Positions 37,714 to 46,164 of a stretch of 64,000 bases of DNA are shown here, piece after piece. The notes beneath the pieces were generated by a model. That model was not told the DNA's origin. It did not search any database and was given only the letters and a program-made list of their open reading frames with translations. The first letter of the stretch is position 1; every line of letters begins with the position of its first letter. The stretch is from Planctomycetota bacterium. GTDB taxonomy: Bacteria > Planctomycetota > UBA1135 > GCA-002686595. A program made the position numbers and the translations under genes. Where the stretch lies: NCBI GenBank assembly GCA_023150475.1, contig JAKLKU010000017.1:1-64000 (forward strand). The letters are read 5' to 3'.

Positions 37714-39315
37714 TCAGGCCTGCGCCGCGCCGCGGACGTCGAGCGTCCCGCGCTCTTCGGCCGCCACGCGCTCGCGCAGCGCGACCTTGGTGATCTTCCC
37801 CGTGCCCGTGCGCGGCAGCTCCGCGAGGAAGTCGATCCGCCGGGGCACCTTGTAGCCCGCGAGGCGAGCGCGGCAGAACGCGCGCAACTCCTCGGCGTCG
37901 GCGGTGCGTCCGCCGCGCAACACGACGGCCGCGCGCACCGCTTCGCCCCAGTCGGGGTCGGGCACGCCGAAGACCGCGGCCTCGAGCACCGCGGGATGTT
38001 CGTAGAGCACGTGCTCGACTTCGGTGGAGTACACCTTCTCGCCGCCCGTGTTGATCATGTCCTTCTTGCGATCGACGATCTGCACGTAGCCTTCCGCGTC
38101 GATCGTCGCGAGGTCGCCGGTCTCGAGCCAACCGTCGCGGAACGCTGCGCGCGTCTCCTCCGGTCGATTCCAATAGCCCGGCGTGACGGTCCCGCCGCGG
38201 ACGACGATTTGGCCGACCGCGACGCCGTCGCGCGCGACCGGTCGGCCGTCGTCTCCCACGACGTCGAGTTCGACGGCGAGGAACGCACGCCCGGTCTTCG
38301 CGCGGAATCGGAACTGTTCGTCGGGCGGCAGGAGCGCGAGCGGCGCCTTCAGCAGGCTGAGCGTCAGGTAAGGGCTCGTCTCGGTCATGCCGTACGTCTG
38401 CACGTACTCGCAGCCGAAGACCTGCATCACGCGGTGCACCACTTCCGGTGCGATCGACGCGCCGCCGGAGAGGATCCGCCGGAAGCTCGAGAAGTCGCGG
38501 TGTTCGACGTCGTCGCGTTTCACCAGCCGATTCAGCATCGTCGGGATCAAGTTCGTGATCGTGATGCGTTCGCGCTCGATCGCGTCGAGCACGCGTTCCT
38601 CCTCGAAGCGCGGCACGAAGACGTGGCGACCGCCGACCCACGTGATCGCGAAGGTCGCCCACGCGTCGGCCAAGTGGAACATCGGCGCGATGTGCCCCCA
38701 GACGTCGCGGTCGGAGAGACCGAGCTCGGCGATCGCAGCGAGCGCGTGCTCGCGAACGTTGCGGTGCGTCAGCATCACGCCCTTCGGGACGCCGGTGGTG
38801 CCGCTCGTGTAGTAGAGCTGCGCGACCACGACGTCGCTTTCGGCCGCGACTTGGAGCGCGCGCCCGTCGGAATCCAGCGCGTCGTCGTAGACCAACGTGC
38901 GCACGTCGTCGAGGCGTCCGCCGTCCCCTCCGATCCACACGACGACGGCGATCGGCGGTGCGAACGCGAGCGCTTGCCGGACGAGGTCCGCGAACTCGAC
39001 GTCGGCGAAGAGCACCCGCGTCTCGGCGTCGACGGCGATCCCGGCGAGCTCGCGTGCGGCGAGACGCGTGTTCCAAGGGCAGAGGATCGCGCCGACCGCA
39101 GCGGCGGCGAAGTAGAGCTCGAGGAACTCGACACGGTTCGCCGCGAGGACGGCGATCCGCTCGCCGACCCGCACGCCACGGTCCTGCAGCGCGGCACCGA
39201 GCGCGGCCGCGCGTGCATGCACCGTCGCATAGTCGAAGCGCCGCGCGCCGTCGACCGCCGCGAGTTCCTTGGGATGGAGCTCGTTCGCTCGTGCGAGCAT
39301 CGTCCAGAGATTCAT
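37714..39315 (-). CDS. AMP-dependent acyl-CoA synthetase (fatty-acid-CoA ligase type)
   Basis: 533 aa from ATG 39315; the open frame continues far upstream but that part is low-complexity. Activates a carboxylic acid with ATP and CoA. The P-loop motif is YYTSGTTGVPKGV (168-180). HIAPMFHLADAW, the adenine-binding YGMTETSPYLTLS, the WLETGDLATID A8 region with DRKKDMINTGGEKVYS, and the catalytic Lys in ELPRTGTGKITKVAL follow in the normal order. Chain length specificity cannot be read. It is divergent from truD across a 303-bp region holding tandem repeats. Confidence 0.92.
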   Translation of the reverse strand: MNLWTMLARANELHPKELAAVDGARRFDYATVHARAAALGAALQDRGVRVGERIAVLAANRVEFLELYFAAAAVGAILCPWNTRLAARELAGIAVDAETRVLFADVEFADLVRQALAFAPPIAVVVWIGGDGGRLDDVRTLVYDDALDSDGRALQVAAESDVVVAQLYYTSGTTGVPKGVMLTHRNVREHALAAIAELGLSDRDVWGHIAPMFHLADAWATFAITWVGGRHVFVPRFEEERVLDAIERERITITNLIPTMLNRLVKRDDVEHRDFSSFRRILSGGASIAPEVVHRVMQVFGCEYVQTYGMTETSPYLTLSLLKAPLALLPPDEQFRFRAKTGRAFLAVELDVVGDDGRPVARDGVAVGQIVVRGGTVTPGYWNRPEETRAAFRDGWLETGDLATIDAEGYVQIVDRKKDMINTGGEKVYSTEVEHVLYEHPAVLEAAVFGVPDPDWGEAVRAAVVLRGGRTADAEELRAFCRARLAGYKVPRRIDFLAELPRTGTGKITKVALRERVAAEERGTLDVRGAAQA

Positions 39316-39460
39316 GCGGCGGGAGTCTAACGCGACCACTCGACGCGCCGAGTCGAACGGCGCGCTTGCGTGCGCCACGGAACGCGCGCCGGAAGTCGGG
39401 ATCGCTCCGAGTCCGCGGCTGCTCGGCGCCGTGCCGGTGACGGGCCAGGGTCGTGCCGGC

Positions 39461-39535
39461 GTCGTGCTTGCGACGGGCCTGCGACGTGCTTGCGACGGGC
39501 CTGCGACGGGCCTGCGACGTGCCCGCGACGTATCG
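39461..39535. repeat. 11-bp tandem repeat, about 6.8 units, in the divergent acyl-CoA ligase/truD promoter region
   Basis: Units GCGACGGGCCT and GCGACGTGCTT alternate: 39470-39480, 39481-39491, 39492-39502, 39503-39513, 39514-39524 (GCGACGTGCCC) and 39525-39535 (GCGACGTATCG), with a partial copy at 39461-39469. The invariant GCGACG recurs every 11 bases, about one helical turn. The remainder of the 303-bp divergent region (39316-39618) shows no gene. Confidence 0.9.
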
Positions 39536-39618
39536 GGGGCGCGCGAACGGAGCCGGAGCACGCGAGAGTGCCGCGGTCGACGGCTGGAGAAAGTCGCGCG
39601 ACACGGTACAACGCCGTC

Positions 39619-40851
39619 GTGTCGGAGCTTCCGTACCTCACTCGCGACGTGCCGGCGGTCCACGGTGCGTACAAGTCGCGCCCGGAGGACTTCGTCGTCG
39701 ACGAGCTCGGCGCGTACGCGGCCTGCGGCGAAGGCACGCACGTCTTCGCGTGCGTCGAGAAGCGCGGGATCACGACGACCGAAGCGGCGCGACGTTTCGC
39801 GCGAGCGCTCGGTGTCGCGCCGCGCGACGTCGGCTACGCGGGCTTGAAGGACGCCCAGGGCGTGACGCGGCAGACGTTTTCGGTCGAACACGTCGAGCCC
39901 GAGCGCGTCGCGGAGCTCGGCGACGACGCATGGCGCGTGCTCTCGGTCGCGCGCCACAAGAACAAGCTCAAGCTCGGCCACTTGCACGGCAATCGTTTTC
40001 GCATCCGGCTGCGCGACGTCGAGCGTGCGCGCATCGGCGACGTCGAGCGCGTGCTCGCGCTCCTCGCCGCGCGTGGAGTGCCGAACTACTTCGGCGAACA
40101 ACGTTTCGGCGCGCGCGGCGACGGTTGGGAGATCGGCAAGGCGTTGCTTTCGGGCGACGCCGAGCGTGCGGTCCAACTGATCGCAGGCGATCCGCGGTCG
40201 GCCGACCGCGGCGCGGTCAAGAAGGCGCGCGAGCTCTTCGCGCGTGGCGAGTACGAAGCCAGCGCCCGCGCGTGGCCCGGTTCGTTCCGCGACCCGATCC
40301 GCCTCGCGCACGCGATGGCGAAGAAGAAGGGCGACGCGCGGCGCGCGCTGTTCGCCGTCGATCGGCGGATGCAGCAGTTCTTCGTCTCGGCATGGCAGTC
40401 GTGGCTCTTCAACGCGGTGCTCGCGCGGCGACTCGACACGTTCGATCGCGTGCTGGCGGGCGACCTCGCGTGGAAACATCCCGGCGGCGCCGTGTTCCGG
40501 GTGGTCGACGCGTCCGCCGAAGCTCCGCGCGCGGAGCGGTTCGAGATCTCTCCCACGGGGCCGCTCTTCGGACCGCGCATGACCGAGCCGACGGACGAGC
40601 CCGCGCGCATCGAGGAAGAGGCGCTCGCCGAAGCGGGCGTCGCGCGCGAGCTCTTCGACCGCAAAGGGCCGCTGCAGCCCGCGGGCGGCAGGCGTCCGTT
40701 GCGCTTCAGGCTCACCGAACTCGTGACGCGCGTCGACCGCGACGACTCGGGAGACTTCGTCGAGCTCGCGTTCGCGCTCGATTCCGGCGCGTACGCGACC
40801 GCGGTCCTGCGCGAGCTCCTGAAGGACGAAGCGCGCCGCGGCGAGAATTGA
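39619..40851 (+). CDS. truD: tRNA pseudouridine(13) synthase TruD
   Basis: 410 aa from GTG 39619; upstream in-frame sequence is the repeat array and is not coding. Isomerises U13 of tRNA-Glu. The N-terminus (YKSRPEDFVVDELGAY) and catalytic Asp78 in GYAGLKDAQGVTRQ are diagnostic. HKNKLKLGHLHGNRFRI, GVPNYFGEQRFG and MQQFFVSAWQSWLFN follow in TruD order, and the inserted TRUD domain includes KHPGGAVFRV and GPLFGPRM. Normal length. No obvious operon partner. Confidence 0.95.
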   Translation: MSELPYLTRDVPAVHGAYKSRPEDFVVDELGAYAACGEGTHVFACVEKRGITTTEAARRFARALGVAPRDVGYAGLKDAQGVTRQTFSVEHVEPERVAELGDDAWRVLSVARHKNKLKLGHLHGNRFRIRLRDVERARIGDVERVLALLAARGVPNYFGEQRFGARGDGWEIGKALLSGDAERAVQLIAGDPRSADRGAVKKARELFARGEYEASARAWPGSFRDPIRLAHAMAKKKGDARRALFAVDRRMQQFFVSAWQSWLFNAVLARRLDTFDRVLAGDLAWKHPGGAVFRVVDASAEAPRAERFEISPTGPLFGPRMTEPTDEPARIEEEALAEAGVARELFDRKGPLQPAGGRRPLRFRLTELVTRVDRDDSGDFVELAFALDSGAYATAVLRELLKDEARRGEN

Positions 40852-40857
40852 GCGCGC

Positions 40858-41517
40858 TCAGCGTTCGAGCAACTCGGCGAGCACGCCTTCGACGGCGCGC
40901 TGGTTGCGATCCGGCGCGCGGAACCAGACGTCGTCCTCCGGATCGTCGTCGAGTTCGATCGTCTCGATGCCGAAGCGATGCGCGTAGAACTGTCTGCCTT
41001 GCGCGTCGGCCACCACGACGGCGAGCGAGATCGCGGCTCGAGACCCGTAGTGGACCTGCATGCGACCGACGAAGCCGTCCGCCGCACTGATCCCGCTGCG
41101 ATCGGACTCGGCCGTGCCGTCCCACGTCGAGACGCTGTCGAGGATCCTCGCTCTCGCGCCGACGACCGCCGAATGCAGGTGCAGCGCACCGGGTTCGTGG
41201 CCGCTCTCCGCAGGGTCGATCACGCGCCAACCGGCGGATTCGAGCTGGCGGACGATCTCTGCGTGGAACACGACATCCGCGCGACGTCCGGCGGGGTGTT
41301 CCCGCGGATACTGGACCGCGTGCACGACGAGCGGTGGCCGCGAGGCGATCCACGCTCCGCCGTCGGCGATCGTCGCTCGATGAGGGGCGGCGCAATCCTC
41401 GCCGAGCACCACGGTGAGCACGAGGAGGAGCGAGCCGGCGAACGGGTGCGACGACGGACTCGACGGGAACGCTGCGGCGGATCGGTGGGCGAGCACGGCG
41501 TCGACGGCAGGGGCCAT
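40858..41517 (-). CDS. hypothetical secreted or lipid-anchored protein
   Basis: 219 aa from ATG 41517. A hydrophobic stretch SLLLVLTVVLGEDCAAP (about 30-46) may be a signal or a lipobox-like segment, though the residues before Cys are not canonical. The mature part is a compact alpha/beta domain: PLVVHAVQYPRE, ADVVFHAEIVRQLESAGWRVI, ALHLHSAVVGARARIL, AAISLAVVVADAQGRQFYAHRF. It resembles small outer-membrane-associated LpoB/YajG-like folds only in general layout; no family is claimed. Convergent with truD, six bases apart. Confidence 0.6.
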   Translation of the reverse strand: MAPAVDAVLAHRSAAAFPSSPSSHPFAGSLLLVLTVVLGEDCAAPHRATIADGGAWIASRPPLVVHAVQYPREHPAGRRADVVFHAEIVRQLESAGWRVIDPAESGHEPGALHLHSAVVGARARILDSVSTWDGTAESDRSGISAADGFVGRMQVHYGSRAAISLAVVVADAQGRQFYAHRFGIETIELDDDPEDDVWFRAPDRNQRAVEGVLAELLER

Positions 41518-41830
41518 GCGCTCGCGAAACGCAGTCCGCGCCTCGCGAATTCGCCGGACTCTCGCGCCGCCGTGTCCGCCCGAGCCGCCCGTCAAGGCGA
41601 GACGCGCGTCGGACCGCCGCACGCGCGCGGGCCCGACCGGCGGCGGCCCTCGACGCCTCGGGCCGGGCACGCTAACACTCGAGCGCATCGATCGTCCCCC
41701 GATCGTGTTCCATCCGCTTGCAGCGACTTCGTTCCGGCCCGTCCCGAAACCGCTCGCGCGGGTGCGCGCCGGTTCCGTCGTCGGCCGGGCGTTCGCTGCC
41801 GGCGGCCTCGGCGCCGTGTGGAGGCGCCCA
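41518..41830. other. 313-bp divergent intergenic region before the ECF sigma gene
   Basis: An in-frame extension of the sigma gene spans this region, but its translation is Arg/Pro-rich without a sigma-like pattern, so it is treated as non-coding. It should hold the promoters of the hypothetical secreted protein (minus) and of the sigma/FecR pair (plus). No clear repeat was found. Confidence 0.45.
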
Positions 41831-42448
41831 GTGAAGCGGCCGGCGCCGCGCGAGGGCACGCCGGAGGTTCCGCCGCCGGCGACCTCGGCCGAGGCGGCGA
41901 GCGCCGGAGCTCCGTCGCGCGACGCGGACACGGCGTGGACCGAACTCGCCGAGCTCGCGCGCCGCGGCGACCGTGGCGCGTTCGGTCGGCTCTTCGAGCG
42001 CTTTCGCAGCGTCGTCCACGGCATCGCGCTCGCGCACGGACCGAAACACGAGACACGCGATCTCGTCCAGGAGGTCTCCTTGCTCGCGCTGCGTTCGATC
42101 GAACGGCTCGACGAACCCGAGAGTTTTCCGGGCTGGCTCGCGAGCATCGCACGTAACGCGGCGCGCGACGCGCTGAAGCGCGCCCGAGGCTCGCACGAAC
42201 TCGACGAGAGCTTCGTCGCGCCCGACGAACCGCCGCGCGACGAGCGCGAGGACGCCGAGCTCGCGCTCGACGCCGTGCGTTCCTTGCCCGAGGCGTACCG
42301 CGAGACGTTGATCCTGCGGCTCGTCGAAGGTCTCTCCGGTCCGGAGATCGCCGCACGCACCGGGATGACGCACGGTTCGGTGCGCGTCAACCTGACCCGC
42401 GGCATGAAGCTCCTCCGCGAAAGACTGCTGCCCGAGGGACGGCGATGA
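41831..42448 (+). CDS. ECF-type RNA polymerase sigma factor
   Basis: 205 aa from GTG 41831. A 35-residue Pro/Ala-rich leader precedes sigma region 2 (AWTELAELARRGDRGAFGRLFERF, ETRDLVQEVSLLALRS, then FPGWLASIARNAARDALKR). Region 4.2 follows (LPEAYRETLILRLVEGLSGPEIAARTGMTHGSVRVNLTRGMKLLRERL) with a clear HTH. No region 3, as expected for ECF. The stop overlaps the start of a FecR-like gene by four bases, so the pair is translationally coupled and the partner is the likely regulator. Confidence 0.9.
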   Translation: MKRPAPREGTPEVPPPATSAEAASAGAPSRDADTAWTELAELARRGDRGAFGRLFERFRSVVHGIALAHGPKHETRDLVQEVSLLALRSIERLDEPESFPGWLASIARNAARDALKRARGSHELDESFVAPDEPPRDEREDAELALDAVRSLPEAYRETLILRLVEGLSGPEIAARTGMTHGSVRVNLTRGMKLLRERLLPEGRR

Positions 42449-43338
42449 GCGACGAACACGACGACTACCTGTGGTCGCGCTCGGGCGCGCCGGATCCCGA
42501 AGTCGCGCGGCTCGAAGCGTTGTTGGGCCGCTTCGCTGCGCCGAAACCGCGCGTGTTCCCGTGGCGCGCGCTCGTCGCGGCCGCGGCCGTGGTCATGCTC
42601 GCGTTCGGCGCGTGGTTCGCGCTCGCGCGCGGCGGCGACGGCTACGAGCTCCGCGGCGCGGACGGCGTGCGCAGGCTCGGTCCCGGCGACGAATTCGTCG
42701 CCACCGACGATGCCGAGCTCGATCTCGGTCGCCTCGGCGAAGTGCGGGTCGCTCGCGGCGCGAAATTGCGCGTCGTCGAGCGCAGCGAGGAACTCGCCAA
42801 GCTCTTCCTCGAGCGCGGCACGCTCTCCGCGTCGGTGATCGCTCGGCCGCGCCACTTCCAGATCGGCACGCCCGCGGGCCTCTCCGTCGACCTCGGCTGC
42901 GAGTACGACTTGTCGGTCGACGACACGGGTGTGACCACGTTGAGCGTGCGCACCGGCCGCGTCGCGTTCGAGACCGAAGGGCGCAAGGTGCTCGTGCCGC
43001 GGGGCGCGAGCTGTCGCGCCGTGCCCGGCCGCGGGCCGGACACGCCGATCTTCGACGGCGCGGCGGCCGACTTCGTCGCTGCCGTGCGAGCCGTCGAGTT
43101 CGCGAGCGCACCCGACGCGGCCGCGATCGCGAGGCTCGTCGAGCTCGATCGACGTGAGGATTCGCTGTCGCTGTTCCACCTGCTCGACGCGCCGAGTCTC
43201 GAGCTGCGCGAGCGTTTGTTCGACCGGCTCGCGACGGTCTACCCGTTGCCCGACGGAGTGCTCCGTGAGGCCGTCGTCGCCGGCAGCGAGCTGGCGCGGC
43301 TCGCGTGGCGCGTCGAGTTCGAAAGCGATTGGCGCTGA
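42445..43338 (+). CDS. FecR-domain membrane regulator (putative anti-sigma partner)
   Basis: 297 aa from ATG 42445. The short cytoplasmic part (1-40) is followed by one membrane helix (ALVAAAAVVMLAFGAWFAL, about 42-60). A periplasmic FecR domain follows (about 70-190): RRLGPGDEFVATDDAELDL, VRVARGAKLRVVER, LFLERGTLSASV, FQIGTPAGLSVDLGCEYDLSV, TLSVRTGRVAFE. The C-terminal 90 residues are helical. Likely senses an envelope signal and controls the ECF sigma encoded just upstream. No TonB-dependent FecA-type receptor is nearby, so the system is not classical iron signalling. Confidence 0.82.
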   Translation: MSDEHDDYLWSRSGAPDPEVARLEALLGRFAAPKPRVFPWRALVAAAAVVMLAFGAWFALARGGDGYELRGADGVRRLGPGDEFVATDDAELDLGRLGEVRVARGAKLRVVERSEELAKLFLERGTLSASVIARPRHFQIGTPAGLSVDLGCEYDLSVDDTGVTTLSVRTGRVAFETEGRKVLVPRGASCRAVPGRGPDTPIFDGAAADFVAAVRAVEFASAPDAAAIARLVELDRREDSLSLFHLLDAPSLELRERLFDRLATVYPLPDGVLREAVVAGSELARLAWRVEFESDWR

Positions 43339-43418
43339 ACGCTTCGGCGGCCGGCGTCGAGCTTTACAGCGGGGGGGCGTGCCGCTCCGATGTGCGCGGC
43401 CGAAACCACGGAGTCGTC

Positions 43419-43877
43419 ATGACGCTTGCTGCACTGGTCTCGTTCCTCCACCTGATGGCGTTCGCGATCGGTCTGCCTGCGATCCACCTGCGCGCGAAGT
43501 TCTTGAGGCAGCCGCTCGATGCGGCGGGACTGCAGCGCGTGTTCAAGGCGGACCTCTGGTGGGGGATCGCGGCGCTGCTCTGGCTCACCACCGGTCCGTG
43601 GCGCGCGTTCGGATCCCTCGAGAAGGGCACGGAGTACTACATGAGCACGTGGGTCTTCCACGCGAAGCTCGGCATCGTCGTGCTGATCCTGTTGCTCGAG
43701 CTCGCACCGCTCTTCGCGCTGCTGCGTTGGCGCGCGGAGGTCCGTGCCGGACGCACGCCGGACACGTCGAAGGCGCGTGGCCTCGCCGCCCTGAGTCACA
43801 TCGAGCTCACGCTCGTCGTGCTTGCGGCGCTCGCCGCGTCGTTCATGGCGCGCGGGTTCGGACTGCGCGCGGAGTGA
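43419..43877 (+). CDS. DUF2214-like integral membrane protein
   Basis: 152 aa from ATG 43419, with CGGAG six bases upstream. Four membrane segments: LAALVSFLHLMAFAIGLPAI, WWGIAALLWLTTGPWRAF, FHAKLGIVVLILLLELAPLFALL and IELTLVVLAALAASFMARGFG. Conserved-looking His residues fall in SFLHLM, FHAKLG and LSHIEL, suggesting haem or metal coordination inside the membrane. The layout matches DUF2214 proteins of unknown function. It is convergent with the hemerythrin gene, six bases apart. Confidence 0.75.
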   Translation: MTLAALVSFLHLMAFAIGLPAIHLRAKFLRQPLDAAGLQRVFKADLWWGIAALLWLTTGPWRAFGSLEKGTEYYMSTWVFHAKLGIVVLILLLELAPLFALLRWRAEVRAGRTPDTSKARGLAALSHIELTLVVLAALAASFMARGFGLRAE

Positions 43878-43883
43878 GCACCG

Positions 43884-44279
43884 TCAGGTCCGCGCGCATT
43901 GGCGCAGCTCGACGTCGATCTTGCAGATGTGCTTGACGATCCAACCGGCGATCGCGTCGTGGAGGTCCTGCACGAGTCCGCGCGTCGCCCCTTCGGATGC
44001 GAAGCGGCTCTTGAACTGCGCGAAGAGCGCCATGAACTTGGCATGGGCGTCCTTGTTGGTCTGCTGGACCGAGCACTTGCCCATCGCCATGCAGAGCTCC
44101 TCGTAGCAGAAGTGGATGTTGACGAAGGTCTCCAAGTAGGAGAGCACCGGCGTCGGATCGAGCTTCTCTCGGCCAGCGAGCATCGCCTCGAGTCGGTTCG
44201 TCAGTTCGAAGAGCTTCAGGTGCTGACCGTCGATGCGGTCGTTGCCGGTTTCGTACGTATCGCTCCACGTAAGGGTCAC
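43884..44279 (-). CDS. bacteriohemerythrin with one iron ligand replaced
   Basis: 131 aa from ATG 44279. Begins with the family signature WSDTYETGNDRIDGQH. Expected diiron ligands by the usual H-H-E-H-H-H-D pattern: His20, His56, Glu60 (HFCYEE), position 75, His79, His117 and Asp122 (HICKID). Position 75 is Asn (TNKDAHAKF) where His is normal. Hemerythrins bind O2 or act as O2 or iron sensors; the Asn could weaken one iron site. Extra Cys residues (58, 63, 69, 119, 128) are unusual for the family. No fused signalling domain. Confidence 0.9.
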   Translation of the reverse strand: MTLTWSDTYETGNDRIDGQHLKLFELTNRLEAMLAGREKLDPTPVLSYLETFVNIHFCYEELCMAMGKCSVQQTNKDAHAKFMALFAQFKSRFASEGATRGLVQDLHDAIAGWIVKHICKIDVELRQCART

Positions 44280-44383
44280 GCGTGCACTCTCTCGGTTGGG
44301 TGAACAGGACGCCGGGGAAGTTCGGCGCTCCTCTTCGGACTCCGTAGCTCACGCGCTCGCTACGACGAGCGCCGTAGCACGCC

Positions 44384-44428
44384 GTAGGGCGGTGGCCCGC
44401 AGTGGGTCGCGCGGCCCGCCCGCCCTAC
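44384..44428 (-). terminator. long-loop hairpin downstream of the export operon
   Basis: GTAGGGCGG (44384-44392) and CCGCCCTAC (44420-44428) are perfect complements around a 27-base GC-rich loop, 23 bases past the stop of the last gene of the minus-strand operon (44451). There is no T-tract, so it may be a Rho-assisted terminator. Confidence 0.4.
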
Positions 44429-44450
44429 GCCGGAGGAGTGCGCGGAGCCC

Positions 44451-44999
44451 TCACGGTTTCACGAACAGTCCGTCGGCGACGACGGTCACGTTGCCCTTGG
44501 GGTCGACCTTCGCGACGCCTTTCACCGTCACCCACTTCAGGCGATCGAGTCCATGGAACCCGGCGGCGTCGACGCGGCGAATCGAGCTGCCGTCGTGGAA
44601 CTCGACTCCCGCGCTCGCGGCCGAGACCTCCGCCGGATCCGTGCAGCAGTAATCCCACGGCGTCTCGCAGTCCGGCATCGGACCTTCTTCGTTGCACGGC
44701 CGGAGCGAGCCATCGGTCATCACGAACGCGGCGAGACCGTTGACGAAGTCCTGCACGCGGCCGCGGACGACGACGGCGTCGCCGTCCTTCAGGTCCTGCT
44801 TCAACGCGAGGATGTCCTTCGCGTCGGCGGGTTCCGCCGCGAGGTGATAGGTCTCCGGCAAAGCGGACTTGCTCGCCTCCGACAATGCGCTTCCGGCCGG
44901 CGCGCTTCCGGCTGACGCGTTTCCGGCCGGCGCGGACTCCGAGCACGCGGCGAGCGACAACAAGCCCGCGGCGAAGACGATACGGATGTTCGAGATCAT
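44451..44999 (-). CDS. lipoprotein of the export operon, unknown function
   Basis: 182 aa from ATG 44999, four bases after the permease stop. The signal MISNIRIVFAAGLLSLAAC is a canonical lipobox. A Ser/Ala/Gly/Pro linker follows, encoded by three copies of a 15-bp repeat (about 44887-44932). The mature domain has ALKQDLKDGDAVVVRGRVQDFVNGLAAFVMTD, an OB-like strand set, four cysteines in CNEEGPMPDCETPWDYCC, and LKWVTVKGVAKVDPKGNVTVVADGLFV. It may be a substrate-binding or nucleic-acid-like OB-fold lipoprotein; no name is given. Confidence 0.72.
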   Translation of the reverse strand: MISNIRIVFAAGLLSLAACSESAPAGNASAGSAPAGSALSEASKSALPETYHLAAEPADAKDILALKQDLKDGDAVVVRGRVQDFVNGLAAFVMTDGSLRPCNEEGPMPDCETPWDYCCTDPAEVSAASAGVEFHDGSSIRRVDAAGFHGLDRLKWVTVKGVAKVDPKGNVTVVADGLFVKP

Positions 45000-45003
45000 T
45001 GGA

Positions 45004-46164
45004 TCAGTTCTCCTTGAGAGCCGCCGCGACGGGGAGCTTCGACACACGCCAGGCGGCGGGCGCGGTACCGAAGAGTGCGAGGAAGAGGGCGCCGACGATA
45101 CCGGCGAGGATCGCCGGGGCGTCGACCGAGAGCTCGAACGCGCTCATCGCGATGCGCACGGACGAGCCTGCGAGGAAGAGTCGCGCGGCGGCGAGGCCGA
45201 TCAGCGCGCCGGCGGCGGCGAGCACCAGCGCTTCCGTCGCGAGCGAACAGACGAGCGCGAACGTGCCGTAGCCGACGGCCCGCAGCGTCGCGAGTTCGCG
45301 CACGCGATCCTGCACCGCCGCGTTCAACGTGTTCGCGCCGCCGAAGAGTGCCGCGAGCGCGATCAGGCCCGCGAGTGCCCACGAGAGGCTCTGGATCGGC
45401 GCGAAGTAGTCCGCGAGCTCCTTGTAGTACACCGCGGTCGGGATCACGACGAGCTCGAGGTCGAGCCGGCGTTTCGCGAAGAGCTCGAGCTCGGCGAGCG
45501 CGCCGGGATCCGCGAGCTTCACGAACGTCGCGGACGAGTCGTCGCGCTTCGTGAGCCCCCGCAACGGTGCGAGCGGCGTCCAGATCTCGCCTTCGATCGT
45601 CGTGCCAGGCGCCGCGAAGCGACCGACGATCGTGAACGACGAACCTTCGAACTCGAGCGACTTGCCGAGCGCGAGTTCGTGCTCGGGCACGCCGAGCTGT
45701 TCGGCCGCGAGCCGACCGATGACCACTTCGCCTGCGCGCGGCGGCCGGCCTTCGAGCAGCGTGACGGCGTCGTGCACGAGGAACGCACGGTCGGTGACGC
45801 CGCGCACGAACCCGGCGCGCGTGCTCGGGTCGCCCGCGAGCCGGACGTTCGTGCCCATGTGGATCTCGTCGGACACGAGCGGGGCGCCGTCGACCGCCGC
45901 GATGCCTTGGACCGACGCAGCGACGAGCTCGCCCAGGCCCGCGACCACCGTGGAGCGCACGACATCGCGTTCGGCGACCGACGAGAGCAGGATCACGGTG
46001 TCGTCGCGCGCGGCGCCCTGGAACGTGCGCTCGAGTCCACGCACGAACGCCGCCGTCGCGACGAGCAACGCTGCGACGAGCGCGCTCGACGCCGCGGCGA
46101 GCAGCGTGCGCGTCCGGCGGCGACCGAGGTTCCGCACGGCGTAGTCGAGGGGCAAGAGGCGCAT
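45004..46164 (-). CDS. ABC transporter permease (MacB/FtsX-type)
   Basis: 386 aa from ATG 46164, overlapping the stop of the preceding permease (ATGA). An N-terminal membrane segment (LLAAASSALVAALLVATAAFV) is followed by a large periplasmic MacB-like domain (about 50-255, containing GRPPRAGEVVIGRLAAEQLG and GEIWTPLAPLR). The C-terminal FtsX-type three-helix region includes the coupling sequence QDRVRELATLRAVGYG. Works as half of a membrane pair with 46164-47303 and the ATPase 47300-47983. Mechanotransmission-type transporters of this kind drive export of peptides, lipids or metals through a fusion protein and an outer-membrane channel. Confidence 0.87.
   Translation of the reverse strand: MRLLPLDYAVRNLGRRRTRTLLAAASSALVAALLVATAAFVRGLERTFQGAARDDTVILLSSVAERDVVRSTVVAGLGELVAASVQGIAAVDGAPLVSDEIHMGTNVRLAGDPSTRAGFVRGVTDRAFLVHDAVTLLEGRPPRAGEVVIGRLAAEQLGVPEHELALGKSLEFEGSSFTIVGRFAAPGTTIEGEIWTPLAPLRGLTKRDDSSATFVKLADPGALAELELFAKRRLDLELVVIPTAVYYKELADYFAPIQSLSWALAGLIALAALFGGANTLNAAVQDRVRELATLRAVGYGTFALVCSLATEALVLAAAGALIGLAAARLFLAGSSVRIAMSAFELSVDAPAILAGIVGALFLALFGTAPAAWRVSKLPVAAALKEN

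Noticed and set aside
39316-40479. N-terminal extension of the acyl-CoA ligase by almost 390 codons
   Set aside because: The extension is antisense to truD and the tandem repeats and has no family pattern; the ligase family begins at ATG 39315.
41414-41830. Long N-terminal extension of the ECF sigma factor
   Set aside because: The extension is low-complexity and overlaps the minus-strand secreted protein gene; sigma region 2 begins after GTG 41831.
44887-44932. Regulatory repeat in the lipoprotein gene
   Set aside because: The three 15-bp copies encode a Ser/Ala/Gly/Pro linker in frame and are explained by coding-sequence expansion.
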